From a virus, in IMG/VR virus record IMGVR_UViG_3300048446_000034, positions 1-22,320 of that record: 22,320 nucleotides of DNA, one strand, 5' to 3'. This document shows, piece after piece, positions 6,556 to 15,400 of the stretch (within the stretch, counting starts at the first letter, position 1; the number at the start of each line of letters is the position of its first letter). Under the pieces are notes generated by a model. It saw only the letters and a program-made list of their open reading frames with translations, was not told the origin of the DNA and made no database searches. A program made the translations under genes and the position numbers.

Positions 6556-7173
6556 ATGGCCGCTGGTGATACCTCACTTTCAATATGCTCGGATGCTCTT
6601 ATCCTGTTGGGCGCAGCGCCCATTTCGTCGTTTACAGAGGGTACTGATGCAGCACAGGCTTGCGACAGACTATATCCGGATGTACGCGATACACTCTTAT
6701 CAAACTATCTTTGGAGCTGGAGCGTAAAGAAAGAGCAGCTTGGTCGCTTATCTTTCACGCCGGTAGATGAATGGAAGTATGCTTATCAGCTTCCTGGCGA
6801 TATGCTCTCAGGCGTTATAGCGTTATTCCGAAGCTCAGGCCTTGGTCAACAGCCTATTCGGTATGGATGGGAGATCTATGGCGATCAGATCTATACCAAC
6901 TTTGAAGAGGTCTTTATTGATTACCAAGGCTCGGTAGCAGAAAGCAAAATGCCCAATTACTTTGTGCGCTTGCTTCGTACTGCGCTGGCCTCTGAGATTG
7001 CCTTTGTAATTACCGATCAAATATCCAAGGCAGATTATTTTCGAGCTCTAACATACGGAACACCGGCTGATAGTGGTCGTGGCGGTCTGATGCGCGAAGC
7101 AATGAATGTTGATGGTCGTGGCAAGCCGCCGCAAGTCATCGAGGATTATTCACTTATTGATGTGAGATACTAA
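6556..7173 (+). CDS. Tail tubular protein A (T7 gp11-like adaptor)
   Basis: 205 residues, the usual size of the T7 gp11 family, which forms the dodecameric ring joining portal to the nozzle. Landmarks: the N-terminal SICSDALILLGAAPISSFTEGTDAAQACDRLYPDVRDTLL pattern (helices with an LG-x-x-PI turn, residues 8-48), SNYLWSWSVKKEQL, then DEWKYAYQLPGDML (around residues 74-87) and a DQIYTNFEEVFIDY strand pair before the C-terminal helix bundle. This motif order is characteristic. The ribosome site AGGAGG is 5 bases before the ATG. One base separates it from tubular protein B, which supports co-assembly. Confidence 0.9.
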   Translation: MAAGDTSLSICSDALILLGAAPISSFTEGTDAAQACDRLYPDVRDTLLSNYLWSWSVKKEQLGRLSFTPVDEWKYAYQLPGDMLSGVIALFRSSGLGQQPIRYGWEIYGDQIYTNFEEVFIDYQGSVAESKMPNYFVRLLRTALASEIAFVITDQISKADYFRALTYGTPADSGRGGLMREAMNVDGRGKPPQVIEDYSLIDVRY

Positions 7174-7174
7174 A

Positions 7175-9373
7175 ATGCGGATCATCCAGTTCCAAACCAA
7201 TTTCTCGGTTGGCGAGCTTGATCCGCTTATTCGCGCTCGTACTGATCTACAGCAATATCAGAATGCTTTGGAAGAAGCGACGAATGTAGTCGTTCAACCT
7301 CAAGGTGGATTTAGACGCCGTGATGGCCTTGAGTTCATTTATGACTTTGGATCTACGTTCACAGACTTTAAGGTTATTCCTTTTGAGTACAGCGTAACCG
7401 ATAGTTACTTTTTGGTTTTGGTTAATCAGCGCATCTATGTATTTAAGTCTGGGGTGCTGCAAGCGAATATAAACGGCTCTGGCAATGATTACATTGCAGC
7501 AACGTCTATAACGACTGCCATGCTCGATGAGATCAATTACACGCAAGCGGTTGATACGCTCATTCTCTGCCATGAAGATCTGCAAACCAAACGCCTGGTG
7601 AGAAACAGCGATACGTCTTGGACACTGGAGAACTTGCCGCTAACTAATCTGCCGCAATATCCTTATGCCTTTGATACTCACCAGCCAAACTTTACGATTA
7701 CGCCCAGCGCATCGACAGGCAATATTACGATCACTGCATCTTCTGTAACGACTGACACCGGCACAGCACAGGCGGGTGGCGCAGATACAATCACGCTCAA
7801 ATCAGCAACATCATATACCGTCGATGATGAGCCTAATGGAATGTTCATAACCTTAACATCTGGCACCGGTTCTGGCCAAACTCGCCATGTTGAGGACTAT
7901 GTTGCTTCCACAAAGGTTCTTACGGTTTATCCCGCATGGGATACGGCTCCAGATGCCACAACTGGTTATAAGGTAGAGGCGTTTGCTCCTGCTGCTGTTG
8001 GTGAATATGCTCAGGTTCTCAGCACCTTTGGTCGCGCTCGATATGTAGAGTTTGTTTCTGCCACAGAAATGAAGGCCGTTGTTGAGGTCAACTTCTTTGA
8101 CACTAGCGCAATCACTGCCGGTAACTGGGAAAGCGAGCATGGCTATGAGGATGTATGGTCAAACACTCGCGGGTGGCCAAAGTCTGCTGCATTCCATGAG
8201 GGCCGGTTATACTTTGGTGGATCTAAGTCGCGACCCAATACCGTATGGGGTTCTGGCGTTATAAACTACTTTGACTTTAATCCTGGCACTGGCCTCGATG
8301 ATGAGGCTGTAGAAGCAACGATCAACACCAATCAGCTTAACACGATTGTTAATCTGTTCTCAGGCAATGACTTCCGCATCTTTACAACCGGCGGTGAGTT
8401 TGTTGTTCTCCAGACTGGTGATAATCCTATCACGCCTTCATCGTTCTTTGTTCGCCCGCAAACGCGGCTGGGTGCAAAGGCTGGCATTCCGATTGAAGAT
8501 CTTAACGGTGCGTCTGTGTTTATTCAGCGCCAGGGTAAGTCTATCAATGCGTTTCAGTTTGGTGATACGACTGCATCGTACCAGATCCAGAATATTTCTG
8601 CTCTCAGCTCTCATTTGCTGAAAGATCCAACTGATATGGCTGCGCGTCGAGCGGCCTCAACTGATGAGTCAGATCGTTTGTTTGTGGTAAATGCCACAGA
8701 TGGATCTATGGCGGTGTATTCTATCCTGGTTGGTCAGAACGTGATTGCGCCTAGTCGGTTTACAACTGACGGTGAGTTTATTGCGGTTGGCGTTGATATC
8801 GCTGACGTTTATGTAATCGTAAAGCGTACTATCAATGGCACTGCAAACTACATGCTGGAGAAGTTCAACACATCTCTAACGCTGGATAGCGCCAAGAGCG
8901 GCGGTGCTGCTGCCTCAGTGAACATGAACCAGCTAGAGGGCGAGACTGTATCAATCATTCGTGATGGGGTTGTGGAGCCTACTCAAGTCGTGCCAGCATC
9001 GCCCTACACGATTACCTTCGCATCACCAGCAACAGCCAGCTATCAGGTAGGATTGGACTACACTGTAACGGCTCGGACAATGCCAGCGGAGCCGGTGTTA
9101 TCTTCTGGCTCGGTGCAAGGATTTAAGAAGCGGATCATACAAGTTGATGCTATCATCAATGATACGCAAGATATGACTATCAACGGCAAGCAAGTTTCCT
9201 TTAGGAACTTTGGCGAGGATGTGCTCGATACAGCGGTGCAACCGTTTACCGGCACTAAGACTGCTCACGGCTTGCTGGGATATACTGGCACTGGACAAAT
9301 AACGATAAGCCAATCTGTGCCATTGGCCATGACCGTTCTGGGTCTTGAATATCGTTTAAGTGTGGGGAATTGA
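7175..9373 (+). CDS. Tail tubular protein B (T7 gp12-like nozzle)
   Basis: 732 residues, hexameric tail nozzle of podoviruses. The N-terminus is diagnostic: QFQTNFSVGELDPLIRARTD, then LQQYQNALEEATNVVVQPQG and GFRRRDGLEFIYDF (residues 5-66). The body is beta-rich with the recurrent pieces WPKSAAFHEGRLYFGGSKSR (about residues 336-355) and NDFRIFTTGGEFVVL, typical of the beta-propeller-like platform. An inserted Thr/Ser-rich beta domain lies around residues 170-270. The C-terminal part has RTINGTANYMLEKF and ends with a beta domain. In T7 this protein carries the channel for ejection and contacts the fibres. Confidence 0.92.
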   Translation: MRIIQFQTNFSVGELDPLIRARTDLQQYQNALEEATNVVVQPQGGFRRRDGLEFIYDFGSTFTDFKVIPFEYSVTDSYFLVLVNQRIYVFKSGVLQANINGSGNDYIAATSITTAMLDEINYTQAVDTLILCHEDLQTKRLVRNSDTSWTLENLPLTNLPQYPYAFDTHQPNFTITPSASTGNITITASSVTTDTGTAQAGGADTITLKSATSYTVDDEPNGMFITLTSGTGSGQTRHVEDYVASTKVLTVYPAWDTAPDATTGYKVEAFAPAAVGEYAQVLSTFGRARYVEFVSATEMKAVVEVNFFDTSAITAGNWESEHGYEDVWSNTRGWPKSAAFHEGRLYFGGSKSRPNTVWGSGVINYFDFNPGTGLDDEAVEATINTNQLNTIVNLFSGNDFRIFTTGGEFVVLQTGDNPITPSSFFVRPQTRLGAKAGIPIEDLNGASVFIQRQGKSINAFQFGDTTASYQIQNISALSSHLLKDPTDMAARRAASTDESDRLFVVNATDGSMAVYSILVGQNVIAPSRFTTDGEFIAVGVDIADVYVIVKRTINGTANYMLEKFNTSLTLDSAKSGGAAASVNMNQLEGETVSIIRDGVVEPTQVVPASPYTITFASPATASYQVGLDYTVTARTMPAEPVLSSGSVQGFKKRIIQVDAIINDTQDMTINGKQVSFRNFGEDVLDTAVQPFTGTKTAHGLLGYTGTGQITISQSVPLAMTVLGLEYRLSVGN

Positions 9374-9374
9374 T

Positions 9375-9863
9375 ATGGCTGTTTTAGCTCCATTAGCAGC
9401 ATCAGCGGGTGCAGTAGCGGCCAGTAGTGGGTTTCAGCTTGCTATGGCTGGGGTTTCTGCTGTTGGCTCAATAGCTGCGGGTGCTGCCCAGCGCAGACAA
9501 TATGAGGCGCAAGCAAGACAAGCAGAGCTTCGCGGCAGATCTGAGGCCATTGCATATAAGCAAAGGGGCGCTGATGCTCTGCGCAATCTAAACGAAACGC
9601 TTGCTGCTGTTATCTCTCGATCGGCGGCTGGCGGTGTAGATCCTACATCTGGATCTGCTGCGACTTTACAGAGATATGCTTTAGCTGAAGGCGCAAGAGA
9701 AAAGGCTATTGCTCAGGACAACGCTCTTATGGCTCTCGGCCAGGCCAGCACTCAGGCGGGCATTTATCAATCTGCTGGTCGTGCAGCACAATTAACATCT
9801 TATGTTTCTGCTGCGGGTACGCTCGGACAGGGTGCATATAGATATGGACAACTACAAGGTTAA
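9375..9863 (+). CDS. Internal virion protein (T7 gp14-like)
   Basis: 162 residues from the ATG at 9375; a GTG at 9360 would add five residues overlapping the previous gene, but GGGGAA at 9364-9369 sits well before 9375. The N-terminal 40 residues are Ala/Gly/Val-rich and hydrophobic (LAPLAASAGAVAASSGFQLA, then VSAVGSIAAGAA), followed by a long Ala/Gln/Arg helix (RRQYEAQARQAELRGRSEAI). This matches T7 gp14-like proteins, which leave the virion first and make an outer-membrane pore. Position right after tubular protein B and before the large internal proteins supports this. Sequence identity in this family is low, so part of the call rests on gene order. Confidence 0.72.
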   Translation: MAVLAPLAASAGAVAASSGFQLAMAGVSAVGSIAAGAAQRRQYEAQARQAELRGRSEAIAYKQRGADALRNLNETLAAVISRSAAGGVDPTSGSAATLQRYALAEGAREKAIAQDNALMALGQASTQAGIYQSAGRAAQLTSYVSAAGTLGQGAYRYGQLQG

Positions 9864-9866
9864 GAC

Positions 9867-12416
9867 ATGGCTATTCTTCCCAGATATCAGCGTATCGGTT
9901 TACAAACCCGCCAGCCTCAACAGTTGGACTTTGCCGCTACGCGGGAACAAGCCAGGCTTGGTCAGACCATTTCTCAGCAAGTCGATCGTATGGCTGACTT
10001 TGCCTTCAAAGAAGCATCTGCGGCTGCTGCGGTAAGAGGACAAGAGCGCGTTAGAGAAGAGGGCGCTCGTCCTACTCTTGCGGCAATAGAAGAAGCCGGT
10101 GGCCCTTCTACGATTGCAGAACGTGCAGCATATGCTTTGGGCAGTCGCGTGGCTGTTGCTGAAATACAGAACGAAGCTGAGATCGAGATCATGCGCGTCT
10201 TGGCAGAGGGTGAAAGAAACGAAACGCCCTTTACTTCTATCCAGGCGCAGCTTGCAGATATTAAGGATGGTTACTCTGCGTCACTAGATACAATAGACCC
10301 AGAAGCAGCATTGATGTTGCAGACCAGGTTGTCCTCTGCATCCGTTAAAGCAGAAGAAAAATATTCTAATTATTATGTAAAGTTACAAGCATCAAAGGCT
10401 AAGGCCAAAGTAAACACCGCTGCTGATGTTCAGCTTGAGCGCATTCTCGGCACTGCAATATTACCTGGCTATAATGCCGAAAAGATAAGAAGTGATATTG
10501 ATGTTAGTCTTGATTTACTGGCGGGTTTGGGTGCTGATGATGCAACGCTTATTGCCTTTAAAGAGCAAGCGTTTAATGCTGCTATAAAAGAAAACACAAT
10601 TTACAGATTCAATACAGCGGATCTTGATACTCAGGCTGAGATGCTGACTGGCATGGAAACAAAGCCTGTTGCTGGTATGTCTTTAGCGCAAACTCAAACT
10701 CTGCGTAAGCAACTGCGAGCTGACTACAATTCTAAACTGCGCGTTACTCAAGGCGAGGCTGCGGCTGTTGTCGCTGATGTCAATGAGCAAAGCCGCATAT
10801 TAGCATTGGGCGGTATGCCTTCGCAGAAAGAAGTATTGACGCTGAGAGAGCGAGCTGACGCTGCCGGTGATTATGGTGCGGGTGCAAGGGATGCTGTCGG
10901 GCGTTTGCAGTTCAACATGGATAAGGCTGCTGCATTTCGTAAGATGACGCCAGAAGATCTAGCTGCTGAGGTGCAAGCCCTTAGCCAAGGTCTTGAAGGT
11001 ATGGGTGAGGCTGGAATTGATACGCTCATAGAAGCTGAAACATTAAAGGTTGCGCAGGCGTATCTAACTGCTGCTGAGGCTGGTGTAGAAAAAGCTCAAA
11101 CAGCTCGCAAAGCAGAGTTCAAGCCTATTGTTGATAACCTGGCGAATGAAATTGCAGACTTCCAAAAGATAGTTGATTCCGGTCGCGCTGTAGAAAGTGG
11201 GGATATTGCAAAGTTAATTGAAGCTGTCAGCAATGTTCCAGAAGATCTAAGGCAAGATCTTACTGAGGATGTTATGGCGTTAAACATAACAAGTGCTACT
11301 GCTGAGGCTGTAGGCAATATGACGCCAGCCGAAGCTGCTGGATACATTAGATCCCTCGGAGCGGGCATTGAGGGCATTGGCGATGCTGGATTAGATACTC
11401 CGGTCGAGATAGAAACATACGATCTTGCGAAGAAAATGCTTTCTGGCATGGAGGCAGAACTAAAGAAAGATCCTCTGTCATACGCTATGCGCGTTGGCCT
11501 TAACGATGCAAATGGCAATGCTATTGAAATCACACCGATTGATTTTACAAACCCAGATGCAACAATAGAAACTATGAAGAAACGGATTAATGATGCGACT
11601 ATTGTTTCTTCTAAGTATTCAACGCCGGTAACATATTTTACGCCGCAAGAAAGATCTATGCTGGCTGAAGTTATGGATGGTGCCGATCGCTCTCAGCGTA
11701 TGTTTATATTAGGTGGTATTGTTGATGGCGCTGGCCAAGCCGCTCCTGATATGATGGCTGAAATATCTAAGACTGCTCCAGAGTTTGCCGGTATTGGTGC
11801 GCTGGTTGTAAACGAGAGAATGGATGCGGCTAACTTTGCATTGCGTGGAATGGATAAGCTAAAAGGTGGATATAAACCGCCTGAGTTTACCGCTTCAAAT
11901 ACAGATGTATTATTTAATGCAAAAACCACTGAGGCTTTACGTTACTTGCCAAATACAATTGGAATTACCAGAGAGGTCGCTACAGCAATCTATGCTGACA
12001 TGGCTAACACTAACAATTTACAAAACTTCGATGAAGATCTTTGGGAAGATGCTATAAATCTTGCCCTTGGAGCTGATGGAGCTGGCAATGGTGGTATTCA
12101 AGAAGTCCGTGGCGCAAATACACTTGTACCGCCAAACCTAAGTTCTGATGATATTGAAGCAGCATTAAAGGCAATGACACCGGAGAGCATAGCTGCTGCT
12201 TCTGGCGGTCAAGTTTTAAGCGCAGAATATGCAGAAGAGATTTCTGGCCGTGGAATGTTTAGTTTAGACAGTAATTACAAACCAATATCATATGGTGGAA
12301 ATAATTTTGTCCTAGTATATGGAGATCCTAGCACTGGCGAGCCTATATATGTTTTTGATGAAACCGGTAGTGCATTGACTTTTGATATGCAGAAGTTAGT
12401 TGAGGCCACTCAATGA
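9867..12416 (+). CDS. Large internal virion protein (T7 gp15-like ejection protein)
   Basis: 849 residues, mostly helical and Ala/Glu/Gln-rich with probable coiled coils (about residues 20-80, 130-200, 260-420). The start MAILPRYQRIGLQTRQPQQL resembles the common N-terminus of podovirus internal proteins of this size. Position between a gp14-like gene and the polyvalent protein suggests the gp15-type component of the ejectosome that spans the periplasm. A 52-residue helical motif is duplicated (residues 359-410 and 484-535, 21 of 52 identical). I see no lytic transglycosylase motif. It is coupled to the next gene by an ATGA overlap at 12413-12416. Function is assigned from size, composition and order more than from motifs. 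Confidence 0.72.
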   Translation: MAILPRYQRIGLQTRQPQQLDFAATREQARLGQTISQQVDRMADFAFKEASAAAAVRGQERVREEGARPTLAAIEEAGGPSTIAERAAYALGSRVAVAEIQNEAEIEIMRVLAEGERNETPFTSIQAQLADIKDGYSASLDTIDPEAALMLQTRLSSASVKAEEKYSNYYVKLQASKAKAKVNTAADVQLERILGTAILPGYNAEKIRSDIDVSLDLLAGLGADDATLIAFKEQAFNAAIKENTIYRFNTADLDTQAEMLTGMETKPVAGMSLAQTQTLRKQLRADYNSKLRVTQGEAAAVVADVNEQSRILALGGMPSQKEVLTLRERADAAGDYGAGARDAVGRLQFNMDKAAAFRKMTPEDLAAEVQALSQGLEGMGEAGIDTLIEAETLKVAQAYLTAAEAGVEKAQTARKAEFKPIVDNLANEIADFQKIVDSGRAVESGDIAKLIEAVSNVPEDLRQDLTEDVMALNITSATAEAVGNMTPAEAAGYIRSLGAGIEGIGDAGLDTPVEIETYDLAKKMLSGMEAELKKDPLSYAMRVGLNDANGNAIEITPIDFTNPDATIETMKKRINDATIVSSKYSTPVTYFTPQERSMLAEVMDGADRSQRMFILGGIVDGAGQAAPDMMAEISKTAPEFAGIGALVVNERMDAANFALRGMDKLKGGYKPPEFTASNTDVLFNAKTTEALRYLPNTIGITREVATAIYADMANTNNLQNFDEDLWEDAINLALGADGAGNGGIQEVRGANTLVPPNLSSDDIEAALKAMTPESIAAASGGQVLSAEYAEEISGRGMFSLDSNYKPISYGGNNFVLVYGDPSTGEPIYVFDETGSALTFDMQKLVEATQ
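10941..11471 (+). repeat. Protein-level duplicated 52-residue motif in the gp15-like gene
   Basis: The copy at 10941-11096 (residues 359-410, starting KMTPEDLAAEVQALSQGLEG) and the copy at 11316-11471 (residues 484-535, starting NMTPAEAAGYIRSLGAGIEG) align without gaps with 21 of 52 identical residues. Shared core: MTP, G-x-EG-x-G-x-AG-x-DT, E-x-ET. The spacing is 125 residues. The DNA of the two copies has diverged, so this is an old internal duplication and not a recent DNA repeat. Confidence 0.75.
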
Positions 12417-15400
12417 ACTTTGACCAACCCGATCCGCTAGACATTCTTCCCCAGCAGGGCTTGCAAGCACCACCTGGTACGCTTACGGAAAATCTTACGA
12501 CTGCGTTTGATGTTGCTCGCTTCAACGGTGGGTCTGGTGCAAACAGCAAAGCATTTACTATGCTGGAAGTCTGGGGGCCGATCGTAGACCTAGCCAATCA
12601 AAACGGCGGCGACTTTGAAAACCCTGGCATATACCTCAGCAGCAGCTTGTTTGATACAAGTGCGCCTCGCGTTTATGAGCGGCAAACCCAAGAGCTTTAT
12701 TCTTGGATGGCAGAGAACAGACAATCATTGCCGCCAGAGCTACAAGATATAACGCCTGATGTAATCGATCAGCGTACTAAAGACTTTGTGCAGTCTAAGC
12801 AGAATGAATTAGCAGAGCTTGCGAGAACAAATCCTGACCTGGCTAGTGCATCTGCTCGGTTTATTGGCTCTATGGGTTCAGCGTTTGGTGATCCGGTAAC
12901 GCAAGCCACAATGCCGTTTGGCGGTTGGTCTAAATCATTCTGGAAGAACGTAATGCAGAGCGCTGCTATAAATGCTGGCGTTGGTGCAATTACTGAGGTT
13001 GATGTTGCCAAGTGGTATAATGAGCTTGATCTGGAATATAGCTATCAAGACTTTCTGGCAAATGTAGCTATCCAAGGCGCATTCGGCGCAGCATTGCCGG
13101 TTGCTGGTCGCGGCATACGAATGACTGCGGAGCAAGCAAAGAAAGGCTGGGAAGTATTATCTGGCAAAGGCCGCAAGCCTATTAGCCCAGAGGATCAAGC
13201 TTTGGTTGATGTCCTCGAAGCACAAGAGGAAGTGGTTGCCACTAATCCGCTAGAAACGCCGCAAGATCCTAATGTGGCAGAGTTTGAGCATCAGAGCCGT
13301 TTAACTGCCGCACAAGCGGCGATAGAGAACAATCAAGCGCCTAAGATAACGCCAGAGCCAAACGCGCCTATAAAGCCCGCCGTGGCAGCAGAGGCAGCAG
13401 ATAATCTTGACGGTGTTCTATACACCTTAGATCCAGAGCAAATTGCTGTTGATGCCAAGACGTTTCAGTTCAAGGCTGGCGGCGATGAGTTTGGCGTAAC
13501 AGAAAGACTGCAAGGTATAACTACCTGGGATAAATACAAAGCTGGTGTTGTAACGGTGTATGAATATGCCGATGGTCGTTTGGCTATTGCTGATGGCCAC
13601 CAGCGTCTAGGTCTAGCAAAGCGGATTCGGTCGCAAGATCCTTCTCAGGATGTAAAGGTTATCGGGTATAAGCTGCGCGAGGTTGACGGGATCAGCCCAG
13701 AAGAAGCGCGTGTTATTGCTGCAATGAAGAATATTGCAGAAGGCACTGGTACATCTATTGATGCGGCTAAGGTATTGCGGGTTGAGCCCGATAGATTGTC
13801 AGAACTGCCGCCACGTTCTGAGCTAGTACGCCAGGCTAGAGATATGATGGCTCTAAGCGATGAGGCATTCGGTGCTATCGTTAATGAAGTGATACCGGCA
13901 AACTATGGCGCTATCGTTGGCAGATTGATTGATGATCCTAAGCTGCAAGATGCGGCTATCCAGGTCTTAGCCAAGTCTGAGCCTAGCAATGCCTTCCAAG
14001 CAGAATCAATCGTGCGCCAGGTGCGTGAGGCTGGAGCTGAAGAGGTAGAGCAAATATCTCTATTCGGTGAAGAGCTGGTAACTGAAAGCTATTATGTAGA
14101 ACGTGCAAAGGTCTTAGATCGAGCATATAAAGAACTGCGCCGTGATAAGGCAGCATTTGAAACATTGGTTCGTAACTCGGAACGCCTGGAAGCAGAAGGC
14201 AACGTCTTAGTTAAGGAAGCAAACGAAAGAAAGGCGAATACAGATGGCCAAACGATCGCGCTCCTCCAAACGCTTGCAAACAGAAAAGGGCCGCTCTCCG
14301 ATGCCCTCAACCAAGCAGCAAGAACAGCCAGAGACACAAACAGCTATGTCGAAGCAACCAGAGGTTTCCTCGATGCTGTCAGAGGATCAATTGAATCGGG
14401 CGACTTCGACCGCATATCTTCTGGCGACATTGGACGCGCTGTCGATGGTACGCCGCAGATCGCTCGATCTGAAATTGAAAAAGAACCAGCCCTTGAGGGC
14501 TTCGACGAGCCAACAGGGGTAGCAGCAGAACGCCAGGCCGATCAGCTAATTGATGATATGTTTGGCGCTGACGAGGTAGATGCTGACTCTATTGCTGGCC
14601 TCAAACGGTTGCTTGATGAAAGCCCGACCAGAGATCAGATAGACAATCATCCATCTGTGATTAAAGCGCTAGATGAAATGGAAGCTCGCGCAGAAACGTC
14701 TGGCATAGAAGGTTACAACACAGAAGCCTGGCATAACTCTCGCGTTTATAAAATAGATGACCAGGATGTTACCTCAACAGCAGAGGCAATGGTTCGGTTT
14801 GAGCTTGATGCAGAGCAGTTAGCATTTAAAGAACTAGGCATAGATCCGCAGCCTGTTTTCAGAAACAAAGAACTGACTATAGTTTTAGGCCCACCCGCTG
14901 CCGGTAAAAGCACAATCGCTAATGAATTAGCCGTTGCAAACAGATCTGCTATTCTTGACAGCGATGAGATTAAGAAGGCGCTGCCAGAGTATGAGGGCGG
15001 TATTGGTGCATCAGCGGTGCATGAAGAGAGTTCTGACCTGGCAAAGATCTTACAATCCTTGATGATCGAGCAAGGAACTAATATCGTTCTGCCGAAGGTG
15101 GGGCATTCTGCCTCTAGTATTCGTAAAGTAATATCACTATATAAAGATAAGGGGTACAAGGTTCGTCTTGTAAATATGGATGTTACCCCAGAAAACGCAT
15201 ATCAACGTATGATCGGGCGTTTCGTATCTTCTGGCAGAATTATTCCACCGGCATATCTTGATGCTGTTGGAGCTAATCCATCTGCCACATTTAGAACATT
15301 AAGACAGGAGGGCGCAGCCGATGGCTATGCAGAAATCGACAACAATGGCGGCTTCAATGACCCCAAAGAAATCAGAGAAATCTCAGGAGACAACCCGCTA

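Noticed and set aside
11096-11533. 145-codon ORF on the minus strand
   Set aside because: Antisense shadow of the gp15-like gene; Ser/Ala/Ile-rich translation with no recognisable domain.
14871-14886. CTATAG core as a T7-type RNA polymerase promoter repeated in the window
   Set aside because: The copy here is inside a conserved coding region and the flanks do not match the one at 18177; no family of repeated promoters emerges.
14746-15159. 137-codon ORF on the minus strand over the kinase domain
   Set aside because: Antisense to the conserved P-loop region, which explains its openness; no start signals.
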